Below the pieces are notes generated by a model. It saw only the letters and a program-made list of their open reading frames with translations, did no database searches and was not told where the DNA came from. A stretch of 11,614 nucleotides of DNA, from the NCBI GenBank assembly GCA_030616025.1, contig JAUWYD010000011.1, positions 1 through 11,614 on the forward strand. The letters run 5' to 3'. The position numbers and the translations under genes are program-made. Numbering within the stretch: position 1 is the first letter of the stretch; each line of letters begins with the position of its first letter. This DNA is from Chloroflexota bacterium (lineage in GTDB: Bacteria; Chloroflexota; Anaerolineae; UBA7937; B3-Chlor). Positions 1 to 6,927 of this stretch are shown piece by piece.

Positions 1-887
1 GCATAGTCATCGCCGATGTTGGCGCTAGAGGCGAAGCCCAGACCGCCGACGATCTGGGCACACAAGTCCGAGATGATGTCACCGAACATGTTGGAGGCCA
101 CCAGCACCGAATAGTCCTGAGGGTTCTTGACCAGCCACATAGCCATGGCATCGACGTTAGTCTCCCACAACTCTATCCCGGCGTACTCCCCCGCGATGTC
201 GCGGGCTTCACGAATCATCATGCCACTCGTTTCGCGAATCACGTTGGGCTTCTCCACCACCGTCACCGATGGGCGGCCGAACTGCTTCGCGTATTCAAAG
301 GCCTGGCGGACAATGCGACGACACCCATGCTGCGTGAAGATGCGGCAAGAGACAGCAATCTCATCGGCTGGCACCTGCCCAAAACGGGCCATCTTGGGAT
401 GATTCTTGAGCAACGCGTCTCGGACTTCGTCGGGCAGAGGATAGAACTCCACACCGCTATATAGCCCTTCGGTATTCTCGCGGAAGACCACCAAGTCTAT
501 GTCATCCCGGTAGTTGAGAGGGTTGCCTGCGTAGGCCTTGCACGGGCGCATGTTAGTGTGCAGATCGAGCAGCTGGCGAATGCGAACGATGGGACTGAAG
601 TAGACCAGCCCCTTTCCCTGCAGTTCGGGTGCCAGCTCGCGCTCAGCCTCCTGTTTCGGCTTGGAGGTGATCGCCCCGAAGAGACAGCAATCGGTGCTCT
701 TCAGAAGCTCCACGGTGCGGTCGGGCAGCGCGTCTCCCTCAGTGCACCAGAACTCCCAACCAACCTCACCAGGGACGTACTCTGCATCCAACTCGAGCGC
801 ATCCAGCACAATGCGAGCGGCGTCCATCACGTCCTTGCCAATGCCGTCGCCCGGTAGCCAGGCGATCCTGTACTTAGCCACGGTCAC
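1..887 (-). CDS. Isocitrate/isopropylmalate-type NAD(P) dehydrogenase, C-terminus off the window
   Basis: Beta-decarboxylating dehydrogenase family: oxidises a 2-hydroxyacid (isocitrate, 3-isopropylmalate or a homologue) to the 2-oxoacid plus CO2 in the cytoplasm. The first 295 residues are present; the family is usually about 330-370. Visible features are the N-terminal LPGDGIGKDV (residues 11-20), FSPIVRIRQLLDLHTNMRP (98-115), RENTEGLYSGVE (136-147), the catalytic-lysine segment VEKPNVIRET (211-220), NVDAMAM (244-250) and the metal-binding NMFGDIISD (266-274). The start is GTG 887, five bases after the AAGGGG ribosome-binding site; GTG 893 would overlap that site and GTG 881 is also possible. 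It follows the dehydratase small-subunit gene by 27 bp, so it is the probable last step of the operon pathway. The helix reads SPIV, as in archaeal LeuB/AksF types, not the SLN of classical isocitrate dehydrogenase. Isocitrate is therefore inferred from context. The family assignment is firm; the substrate is not. Confidence 0.88.
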   Translation of the reverse strand, partial: MTVAKYRIAWLPGDGIGKDVMDAARIVLDALELDAEYVPGEVGWEFWCTEGDALPDRTVELLKSTDCCLFGAITSKPKQEAERELAPELQGKGLVYFSPIVRIRQLLDLHTNMRPCKAYAGNPLNYRDDIDLVVFRENTEGLYSGVEFYPLPDEVRDALLKNHPKMARFGQVPADEIAVSCRIFTQHGCRRIVRQAFEYAKQFGRPSVTVVEKPNVIRETSGMMIREARDIAGEYAGIELWETNVDAMAMWLVKNPQDYSVLVASNMFGDIISDLCAQIVGGLGFASSANIGDDY

Positions 888-914
888 ATTCACCCCTTTC
901 CAGAGAAGCTTCGA

Positions 915-1415
915 TTATTCTATACCCATCTTCCTGCGGACGTGGGGGATGAGCCCTCCGTCCTGCAGAATTCCCATCACGAAGGAGGACAGGGGCGGAA
1001 AGGAATACTCGCCCCGAGGGGTCATAACCTTTCCTGCGGAGAAGTCCACGGCCACCTCCTCACCGGATTCAACACCCTCGACCGCGGCACATTGCACAAT
1101 GGGGAGGCCTTGGTTGACGGCATTCCTGAAGTAGATGCGGGCAAAAGACTTCGCAATGAGGACGCCCACCCCCGCGTATTTCAAACAGGTTACCGCCTGC
1201 TCCCGGGAACTGCCGCAGCCGAAGTTGGTGCCTGCGACGATGATGTCTCCTGGCTCGACACTACTGGCGAACTCAGGATCGAGGTCCTCCAAGGCATGCT
1301 CAGCCATCTCCTCGGGTGACAAGTCGCTGTAGGTGTATTTGCCGGGGTAGATGACGTCGGTGTTGACGTCATCCCCGTACTTCCACACACGGCCAGTGTG
1401 CACACTCTCCCACAT
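915..1415 (-). CDS. Aconitase-family dehydratase small subunit (second pair; LeuD/HacB-like)
   Basis: The swivel-domain subunit of a two-subunit [4Fe-4S] hydro-lyase (3-isopropylmalate dehydratase, homoaconitase or aconitase type), which moves a hydroxyl between adjacent carbons through an unsaturated acid. The 166 residues match the short archaeal-type LeuD. Visible motifs are GDDVNTDVIYPGKY (14-27), AGTNFGCGSSREQA (61-74), which forms part of the substrate pocket, and RIYFRNAVNQGLP (93-105). The loop after the TD motif, which reads YLRT in homoaconitase and YLV-type in isopropylmalate dehydratase, reads YTYS (27-30) here, so substrate cannot be read from it. The gene starts at ATG 1415 behind a GAGAAAGG site, 21 bp after its large-subunit partner. 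It probably pairs with the 1437-2693 product. Given the lyase/synthetase genes upstream, isomerisation of citrate through aconitate is the favoured inference. Confidence 0.87.
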   Translation of the reverse strand: MWESVHTGRVWKYGDDVNTDVIYPGKYTYSDLSPEEMAEHALEDLDPEFASSVEPGDIIVAGTNFGCGSSREQAVTCLKYAGVGVLIAKSFARIYFRNAVNQGLPIVQCAAVEGVESGEEVAVDFSAGKVMTPRGEYSFPPLSSFVMGILQDGGLIPHVRRKMGIE

Positions 1416-1436
1416 CTCTACGCCTTTCTCGACAGA

Positions 1437-2693
1437 TCAAAGGAACTCCCTTGGATCCACAATCTCACCAGCGCGGGCGGACGCGGCCACAGTGGCAGGG
1501 CTAGCCAGGTAAACCTGTGCTTCCTTACAACCCATACGCCCCTTGAAGTTCCTGTTTGCGGTGGAAATGGTCACTTCACCCGGGGCCATGACGCCCTGGT
1601 GGGCACCGAGACAGGGTCCACAGCCAGGGTTCAGTACTACGGCTCCCGCCGTGATGAGCTCAGTCAATGTCCCCTCTGCGACAGCGGCCAACAGTACCTC
1701 CCTGCTGGCGGGAAGGATCAGCAGCCTGGTATTCGGAGCGATATTCCCACCACCAAGGATTTGAGCAGCCACTCGGAAATCCTCCAAGCGGCCATTGGTA
1801 CACGTGCCTATGAACGCCTGGTCTATTCTGGTGCCGAGCACCTCCGTCACTGGGACCACGTTGTCCACGGTGTGGGGCTTCGCCACCTGGGGAAGCAGGC
1901 CGCTGACATCATACTCAATAACCCGCTCGTAGGAGGCATCAGGATCCGCGAAGACCTCCTGAAAACCGGCGACGCTTCTGCCATTCAGCCAGGCTCGAGT
2001 CTTGTCATCAGGCTCGGCGACTCCGATCTTGGCGCCCATCTCAGCCACCATGTTGCAGAGAACCATACGGCTAGCCACCGTCAGCTCCCCCACCACCGGA
2101 CCTGTGAACTCAACCGCCCGGTAGTCGGCACCGTCAGCCCCCAACTCCCCGATGATGTATAGAATGATGTCCTTGGCATATACCTCTTTCTGGAGTTGCC
2201 CCTCGATGCTGATGCGGAAGGTGTGTGGCACCATCAGCCAGATTTCTCCCGTCGCCATCACCGCAGCGGCCTCTGTGCGACCGATACCAGCAGCGAAGGC
2301 ACCAAAAGCGCCGTGGGTGGGAGTGTGAGAGTCGCTGCCCACGATGAGGTAACCAGGCAAGGCATGGCCTTTCTCCGGCAGAACCTGGTGACAGATCCCC
2401 TCTCCCACATCGTAGAAGCTGGCAATGCCTTGCTCTCTGACGAACTCGCGAATCTGCTGATGGTTCCGAGCATGCCCTTCCGTCGCCGCTGGGACGACAT
2501 GATCAAGGACGATGACACTGATCTCGGGCCTGGCTACCTTCTCCACACCGATTTCGCGGAATATCCTGGCGATGGCTGCAGTGTTGTCGTGAGTCAGGAG
2601 CTTGTCTGGCTGCACGGTCACAATCTGGCCCGGCTCCACCTCTCTCAGTCCGGCCTTTCGGGCCAGCACCTTCTGCGCAAAAGTCTGACCCAT
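1437..2693 (-). CDS. Aconitase-family dehydratase large subunit (second pair; LeuC2/HacA-like)
   Basis: The iron-sulfur catalytic subunit of a two-subunit hydro-lyase. Its 418 residues are typical of the short LeuC2/HacA group and shorter than enterobacterial LeuC (about 466). Three cluster ligands are visible: Cys298 in IGTCTNGRLEDF, and Cys358 and Cys361 in NPGCGPCLGAHQG. Other family motifs are VLDHVVPA (62-69), DVGEGICHQVLPEKG (95-109) and GSDSHTPTHGAFGAFAAG (119-136). The ATG at 2693 lies three bases after the TGA of the preceding small-subunit gene, with the GGAG site overlapping that stop, so the two genes are probably translationally coupled. The protein is clearly diverged from the other large subunit in this window (3246-4502), so the pair is not a recent duplication. 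It could be isopropylmalate dehydratase, homoaconitase or aconitase. The operon contains no isopropylmalate synthase, which argues weakly against leucine biosynthesis. Confidence 0.9.
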   Translation of the reverse strand: MGQTFAQKVLARKAGLREVEPGQIVTVQPDKLLTHDNTAAIARIFREIGVEKVARPEISVIVLDHVVPAATEGHARNHQQIREFVREQGIASFYDVGEGICHQVLPEKGHALPGYLIVGSDSHTPTHGAFGAFAAGIGRTEAAAVMATGEIWLMVPHTFRISIEGQLQKEVYAKDIILYIIGELGADGADYRAVEFTGPVVGELTVASRMVLCNMVAEMGAKIGVAEPDDKTRAWLNGRSVAGFQEVFADPDASYERVIEYDVSGLLPQVAKPHTVDNVVPVTEVLGTRIDQAFIGTCTNGRLEDFRVAAQILGGGNIAPNTRLLILPASREVLLAAVAEGTLTELITAGAVVLNPGCGPCLGAHQGVMAPGEVTISTANRNFKGRMGCKEAQVYLASPATVAASARAGEIVDPREFL

Positions 2694-2696
2694 GAT

Positions 2697-3215
2697 TCAC
2701 TCCGCGGTTTGCATGTCCTTCTTCAGGAAATTGAACAGCCCTCCGGACGTCATGATCTCCTTCTCCAGACCTGATAGTGGCGTACCCTGCACCTCCGTGC
2801 CTTTGGTCAGATTGCAGATACGGCCGGTATTGGCATCGACCTCTAGCTCATCGCCGGTCTCGACCGCCCGTGTGACGCCTGCTACCTCCAGGATAGGAAA
2901 CCCGAGATTGACGGCGTTGCGGTAGAAAATGCGCGAGAAGCTCTCGGCGACGATGGCCGCCACGTCGTTATACTGAAGAGTGATCACGGCATGCTCGCGA
3001 GATGATCCGCTCCCGAAATTCCTGCCCGCGACGAGGATGTCCCCTGGCTGAACTCTGTCAGTGAAGTCCTCCATGCCCGGCACATACTCCAGGGCGTGCT
3101 TGGCCATCTCCTGGGGATCGGTCAATGGAAGGTAGCTCCCGTGATAGATCATATCGGTATCAATGTCGTCACCTACCACCCAGGCTCGTCCCTTGAACAC
3201 AAAACTGTCGGTCAT
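2697..3215 (-). CDS. Aconitase-family dehydratase small subunit (first pair; LeuD/HacB-like)
   Basis: Small, swivelling subunit of a two-subunit aconitase-family hydro-lyase, 172 residues. Visible motifs are VGDDIDTDMIYHGSYLPL (14-31), AGRNFGSGSSREHA (63-76) and RIFYRNAVNLGFP (95-107). The specificity loop reads YLPL (28-31), without the arginine of homoaconitase YLRT. The start ATG 3215 follows a GAAGAGAG ribosome-binding site. The gene begins 30 bp after its presumed large-subunit partner (3246-4502) and ends three bases before the second large-subunit gene, giving the order large1-small1-large2-small2. Its C-terminus (ending MQTAE) is slightly longer than that of the second small subunit and differs in sequence, so the two are paralogues with separate histories. 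The exact substrate is not determined by sequence; citrate/aconitate/isocitrate is inferred from the neighbouring genes. Confidence 0.87.
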   Translation of the reverse strand: MTDSFVFKGRAWVVGDDIDTDMIYHGSYLPLTDPQEMAKHALEYVPGMEDFTDRVQPGDILVAGRNFGSGSSREHAVITLQYNDVAAIVAESFSRIFYRNAVNLGFPILEVAGVTRAVETGDELEVDANTGRICNLTKGTEVQGTPLSGLEKEIMTSGGLFNFLKKDMQTAE

Positions 3216-3245
3216 CTCTCTTCGTCTCCATCAGGTTCAATCGGC

Positions 3246-4502
3246 TCACTCAGGCAAGGCAATCTCGCCCTTCACTGCGGTTGCTGCTGCCACGGCAGGG
3301 CTGGCTAGATAGGCCTCACTCCCCTTTCCAAGTTTGCCTCGGAAGTTGCGGTTGCCAGTGCTAACAAGGACATCACCTTCGGCGAGAACGCCATGGTGAC
3401 CGATAGTGCAAAGGGAGCAACCCTGATTGGTGACCATGGCGCCAGCCTTGATGAACGTCTCATACAATCCCGCCTCAACCGCCTCCACTGCGACCTCGGT
3501 CGTCGCTGGCGTGACAATCATGCGCACTTGGGGCGCAATCTTCCCGCCCATTCTCTTCAGAACTTCGGCTGCAACTCGTAGATCTTCGAAACGACCGTTG
3601 GTGCAGGAACCCACAAACACCTGATCCACGTGCGTGCCCGCTACCTCACGCACGGGCTTGACGTTGTCCGGTCTGTCGGGACAGGCTATGAGAGGTTCCA
3701 AACCACCAATGTCGAACTCCCTCTCTTCCCAGTACGAGGCGTCTCTATCGGGAAGCACCGCATCCACCTTCCTTCCGGAGCGCTCTCCAATCCAGGAGAG
3801 AATGTCCTCATCAGGAATGATCAGACCTATCTTGCCCTCCATCTCCGTCACCATGCTGGCCAAGGTGAGCCGACCGGCCAGCGAGAGGCCATCAATCGGC
3901 TCGCCATAGAACTCCAGCGCCTTGTAGATAGTCTTGGTCGTATCTATCTTGGACAACAGAAACAGTGTCAGATCCTTGGCCGATGCTGGGTAGTCATAGC
4001 TACCCTTGAAGGTAATCTTGATGCTCTCCGGGACCCTGAACCACAGTCGCCCCGTGGCCCAGGCCGCGGCCACGTCGGTCGTACCCATGCCGGAGGAAAA
4101 GGATCCTACGGCGCCGAGAAGGTTCATGTGACTGTCGGTACCGATGACCACACTCCCGGGCAGTATCATCCCTTGCTCCAGGAGCACGTGTTGCCCGACG
4201 CCACAGTTGACATCGAAAACGTGGGGAATGCCGTGCTTGGCCGCAAACTCCCGACAGATGCGCTGGTTGTTCGCTACCTGGACGACCTTCGCTGGGGCCT
4301 GGTAGTCGAAGGTCATCGCAATCTTGTGCGGGTCCCAGACAGGCTCGCCGTCCATCTGCTTCTCGTACTCCAAGACCACATTGGGCCCGCCGAAATCCCG
4401 CACCACGGCCAGATCAAGGTCAGCCCACACCCTATCTCCAGCCCAGGCATCTTCGCCGGAGTGCACACTCAAGATCTTCTCAATGATAGTCTTACCGGGC
4501 AT
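3246..4502 (-). CDS. Aconitase-family dehydratase large subunit (first pair)
   Basis: Catalytic [4Fe-4S] subunit of a two-subunit hydro-lyase, 418 residues. The cluster cysteines are Cys300 (VGSCTNGRFEDL), Cys362 and Cys365 (NQGCSLCTIGHHG). Other conserved stretches are FDVNCGVGQHVLLEQG (96-111), GTDSHMNLLGAVGSFSSG (121-138) and STGNRNFRGKLG (381-392). The motif TDSHMNLLGAVGSF and the replacement of the usual CHQV by GQHV separate it from ordinary LeuC and place it in a divergent branch of the family, which also holds aconitase-like and dimethylmalate-dehydratase-like members. The start is ATG 4502 with GAGAGGA nine bases upstream. It follows the HD-domain gene by 74 bp, one of the larger gaps in the operon. 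In the proposed pathway it would interconvert citrate, aconitate and isocitrate, alone or sharing half-reactions with the second pair. Confidence 0.9.
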   Translation of the reverse strand: MPGKTIIEKILSVHSGEDAWAGDRVWADLDLAVVRDFGGPNVVLEYEKQMDGEPVWDPHKIAMTFDYQAPAKVVQVANNQRICREFAAKHGIPHVFDVNCGVGQHVLLEQGMILPGSVVIGTDSHMNLLGAVGSFSSGMGTTDVAAAWATGRLWFRVPESIKITFKGSYDYPASAKDLTLFLLSKIDTTKTIYKALEFYGEPIDGLSLAGRLTLASMVTEMEGKIGLIIPDEDILSWIGERSGRKVDAVLPDRDASYWEEREFDIGGLEPLIACPDRPDNVKPVREVAGTHVDQVFVGSCTNGRFEDLRVAAEVLKRMGGKIAPQVRMIVTPATTEVAVEAVEAGLYETFIKAGAMVTNQGCSLCTIGHHGVLAEGDVLVSTGNRNFRGKLGKGSEAYLASPAVAAATAVKGEIALPE

Positions 4503-4576
4503 TCGATACCATCCTCTCGTTGCCGTCGGGCAGAAAGCGCACTTGCCTCGACGAAGCTCTCAGATTGCCGACGAGC

Positions 4577-5113
4577 CTACCCCCCTTTCAGCGTTTCAAA
4601 ACTGGTGAAGTCGGCATGATGCAGGATTATGGCCTCTCTGCTCCGCTGCACGAGATCACCTTCTTTGGCATGAGCTGCGATCATGTGCAACACGTCGGGC
4701 GGAACGCCCTGCTGCGCGGCTAGTGCCACTCCGCTGAAAGGGTGTCGGAGCTTTGTACCGAATTCGCTCTTCACTGTCTTGCCATCCTCTGTGGTGTACT
4801 CGAGCAGTTTGCCGACATCATGAATCAGCGCCCCGGCGACAAGACAGTCACGGTTGACGGGGTTCCTATCACCGTAGATCTGTTCAAAGACATCCGCTAT
4901 ACGGACGCAGGTTAGAGTGACCGCCCGCGTATGCTCGACGAAGCTGGCCGGGCAATCGGGAATCAGCAGGGTGAAAGGCATCCGGGTCAGATTGGCTGCG
5001 CTCCAGCCCCCTTGTCTCATCCCCTCTTCCCAAGTCTTGATGCACTTCTGCCGCAAGTCAGAGTCTTCGATCAGATTGAATTCAGGGAGCAACTTCAACA
5101 GATCTTGAGACAT
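4577..5113 (-). CDS. HD-domain phosphohydrolase-like protein
   Basis: A 178-residue single-domain HD superfamily protein, probably cytoplasmic and metal dependent. Candidate metal ligands are His61 (EHTRAV), His98-Asp99 (IHDVGK), His124 (LRHPFSGV), His148 (AAHAKEG) and His165/His166 with Asp168 (ILHHADF). The spacing fits an HD fold with an intact active site. No partner domain (GGDEF, PAS, RelA/SpoT synthetase) is present, so the substrate is unknown; a nucleotide or another phosphomonoester or phosphodiester is the usual guess. ATG 5113 lies three bases after the stop of the citryl-CoA lyase-like gene, and its GGTGGG site sits inside the end of that gene, so co-translation is likely. Placement among central-carbon enzymes suggests a repair, damage-control or regulatory role rather than a main-pathway step, but this is inference. 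Confidence 0.85.
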   Translation of the reverse strand: MSQDLLKLLPEFNLIEDSDLRQKCIKTWEEGMRQGGWSAANLTRMPFTLLIPDCPASFVEHTRAVTLTCVRIADVFEQIYGDRNPVNRDCLVAGALIHDVGKLLEYTTEDGKTVKSEFGTKLRHPFSGVALAAQQGVPPDVLHMIAAHAKEGDLVQRSREAIILHHADFTSFETLKGG

Positions 5114-5116
5114 CTA

Positions 5117-5896
5117 TCATCCCACCTTCCTCTCCGCTGGACCATCGTACTCATGAGCTGCCGGGTCTATGCGACGCATGGGACGCATGCGGGTCTGCTC
5201 CTCGTGGACGTGCGCTACAAGGCCACCGCTGCGGCTAATAGCGAAGATGCCATTGCTCATCTCGGGAGGAAAGTCCATCTCACAAAGTATGGTAGCTATG
5301 GCCCCATCCACATTCATCGGCAGGTCCCGGCCAAGGTTCTCCTTCATCGCAGCGCGTATTGCATGGGCCATCTGCACGTACTCCCCAGCGATTCCTAACT
5401 CTTCCGCCAGCGCAAAAAGCCTCACACTACGCGGATCCTCGGTATGCACGCGATGACCGTAGCCAGGGATGCGCCTCTTGGCGGACCGATACTCGTCAAC
5501 CATCTCACCCGCGACGGTTGGCCCATCCTTGTCGCTGGCCTGCTTCCGCTGCACGGCTTCGATCAGTACGCGCATACATCCCTCGATGGCTCCTCCGTGG
5601 TACCGGTTGATGGCACTTATGCCTGCGGCAATAGCCGCGGTGAGCGCCGCGCCACCAGAGGCCACGGTACGTGCCGCTAGGGCGGACGGTGGAGTAGCCC
5701 CGTGATCGACGCTAGACACCAGCATTGCATCCATCAGCATGCCCTGTTCTCTTGAGGGCAACTCTCCCTTCAGAAGCAAGAAAACGACGTGCGCGAAGGG
5801 TACTTGGCCCATCAATTCCTCAACCCGATACCCCTTCATGGCGATCTTGTTAGGCTCGATTTTAGTGATCGCTGTCTTCCACTTTTCTTCAGCCAC
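5117..5896 (-). CDS. Citryl-CoA lyase-like protein (short citrate-synthase fold)
   Basis: A 259-residue protein matching the C-terminal half of citrate synthase, the size of stand-alone citryl-CoA lyase and of the lyase domain of ATP-citrate lyase. The likely reaction is citryl-CoA <-> acetyl-CoA + oxaloacetate. The citrate-synthase catalytic triad appears intact: His100 (NRYHGGAIEG), His148 (GYGHRVHTEDPRS) and Asp197 (MNVDGAIATI). FAISRSGGLVAHVHEEQ (218-234) matches the oxaloacetate-arginine/CoA region. It lacks the N-terminal helical domain of full citrate synthases (about 370-430 residues). The start is GTG 5896, nine bases after GAGGAGG. An upstream TTG at 5947 stays in frame but would read through a hairpin and has no ribosome-binding site. 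It lies directly after the acyl-CoA synthetase genes, the arrangement expected for a two-enzyme citrate cleavage or synthesis system. A related acyl-CoA lyase or synthase acting on another 2-oxoacid is the main alternative. Confidence 0.8.
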   Translation of the reverse strand: MAEEKWKTAITKIEPNKIAMKGYRVEELMGQVPFAHVVFLLLKGELPSREQGMLMDAMLVSSVDHGATPPSALAARTVASGGAALTAAIAAGISAINRYHGGAIEGCMRVLIEAVQRKQASDKDGPTVAGEMVDEYRSAKRRIPGYGHRVHTEDPRSVRLFALAEELGIAGEYVQMAHAIRAAMKENLGRDLPMNVDGAIATILCEMDFPPEMSNGIFAISRSGGLVAHVHEEQTRMRPMRRIDPAAHEYDGPAERKVG

Positions 5897-5930
5897 GTTC
5901 GTATACCTCCTCGATGACACGCATGGGACC

Positions 5931-5957
5931 GTAGGACAAGTTGGCAACTTGTCCTAC
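5931..5957. repeat. 27-bp perfect palindrome (13-bp arms, 1-nt centre)
   Basis: The left arm GTAGGACAAGTTG (5931-5943) and right arm CAACTTGTCCTAC (5945-5957) are exact reverse complements around G5944. It starts three bases after the stop of the synthetase alpha gene and lies upstream of the GAGGAGG site of the lyase gene. As RNA it would form a very stable hairpin. No T-run follows in the direction of transcription, so it is not a classical intrinsic terminator. It may act in RNA processing or stability, or be a dispersed REP-like palindrome. Confidence 0.85.
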
Positions 5958-5960
5958 AGT

Positions 5961-6866
5961 TCACGAGCCCAGCTTCTCTAGCACCTCCTTGGTCGCTTTG
6001 GGAATGTCGCCAAAGGAATCCACCACTACAGCCCCGACCTCTCGCAAGCGCTGCACCTTACCTTCATGGGTGCCGCGCCCACCTTCGATGATGGCTCCGG
6101 CGTGGGAGAACCGAGTCCCCGATTTGGCCGCCTTGCCCCCAACGAAAGCCACCAGGGGCTTGGTGAACTGACCAGCCTCTATCAGGTCCGCAACCTGCTC
6201 CTCCTGAGAGGTCCCGATCTCGCCGAACATCACCACCGCCTTCGTATCGGGATCGGCCTCGAAGAGCTTGACGACCTCGGGATGAGGAAGGCCAACGACG
6301 GCATCGCCGCCCACGTGTATCAGCGTCGTCGCACCGATGCCTTCTTGGGCCAGATAATAAGCCATGGCTGAGGTGATACCACCACTGCGGGAGGTGACGC
6401 CTACCGGACCTGGGAAGAACCAGGATCGGGCCGAGGCCGCACGCCCTCCAATCATGCCCAATACCGCCTTGTCCGGGCTCAGCACTCCCAGGGTATTGGG
6501 CCCCACGAATCTGGCACCGGCCTCCTGCGCCGCCTCGGCGATCACCAGGACGTCGTAGATCGGCACCCGGTCAGGGATGATCACTAGTAGCTCGATACCC
6601 GCGTCAATGGCCTCCAGAGCTGCGCTCTTCACCAGTGGTGCGGGAATGAACAGCACGCTGACGTCCAGCGGTCCCGCCTCCTCCCTTGCCTCCATCACGG
6701 TGTCGAAGACAGGAATCCCCTCAACCTCCTCCCCGCCACGGCCGGGCGTGCAGCCTGCCACCACATTTGTGCCATACTCCTTCATCAAGACAGTCCTGGC
6801 CCGTCCCTCTCGACCGGTCATACCCTGCACCAGAACACGTTTCTGTTCATCAATGAGAATGGACAT
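5961..6866 (-). CDS. Acyl-CoA synthetase (succinyl-/citryl-CoA ligase type) alpha subunit
   Basis: CoA-binding, phosphohistidine-carrying subunit of a nucleotide-dependent acid-CoA ligase. Its 301 residues are close to SucD (about 290). Visible features are the Rossmann CoA-binding segment VLVQGMTGREGRARTVL (11-27), AGCTPGRGG (37-45), VGPNTLGVLSP (121-131), TSRSGGITSAM (158-168) and the phosphohistidine His255 in RFSHAGAIIEGGRGT (252-266). The SRSGG form resembles ATP-citrate lyase/citryl-CoA synthetase more than the SRSGTLTYE of SucD, a mild hint for citrate. ATG 6866 is chosen because GGAAGGGG lies nine bases upstream; the in-frame TTG 6875 would abut that site. It follows the beta subunit by 61 bp and precedes the citryl-CoA lyase-like gene, supporting a joint role in citrate activation. 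Succinyl-CoA or malyl-CoA synthetase are alternatives. Confidence 0.88.
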   Translation of the reverse strand: MSILIDEQKRVLVQGMTGREGRARTVLMKEYGTNVVAGCTPGRGGEEVEGIPVFDTVMEAREEAGPLDVSVLFIPAPLVKSAALEAIDAGIELLVIIPDRVPIYDVLVIAEAAQEAGARFVGPNTLGVLSPDKAVLGMIGGRAASARSWFFPGPVGVTSRSGGITSAMAYYLAQEGIGATTLIHVGGDAVVGLPHPEVVKLFEADPDTKAVVMFGEIGTSQEEQVADLIEAGQFTKPLVAFVGGKAAKSGTRFSHAGAIIEGGRGTHEGKVQRLREVGAVVVDSFGDIPKATKEVLEKLGS

Positions 6867-6927
6867 GGCATTCAACCCCTTCCGCTTGCTGATAGATCTG
6901 AGAAGACTAGAGCGACGGCCTTCCTGT

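Noticed and set aside
1398..2774. Two long plus-strand frames (1398-2162 and 2196-2774) opposite the second dehydratase large subunit
   Set aside because: Antisense shadows of a GC-rich coding region; low-complexity composition and no motifs.
915..4502. Leucine biosynthesis (leuCD/leuB) as the operon's function
   Set aside because: The individual dehydratase and dehydrogenase genes would fit, but there is no isopropylmalate synthase, there are two dehydratase pairs, and the operon begins with an acyl-CoA synthetase and a citrate-synthase-fold lyase. It is kept only as an alternative for single enzymes.
3630..4619. Long open frame on the plus strand (329 codons) opposite the first dehydratase large subunit
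   Set aside because: It mirrors the codon structure of the real gene on the minus strand, which carries all family motifs. The plus-strand product has no recognisable domain and no convincing ribosome-binding site.
5117..5947. TTG 5947 as the start of the lyase gene
   Set aside because: It lies within the palindrome and lacks a ribosome-binding site, while GTG 5896 has GAGGAGG at good spacing and gives the usual family length.
5931..5957. Intrinsic terminator between synthetase alpha and lyase genes
   Set aside because: The hairpin is strong but is followed by CGGTCCCATG rather than a T-run in the direction of transcription, and the downstream gene has its own ribosome-binding site with no visible promoter. 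Operon read-through is more likely.
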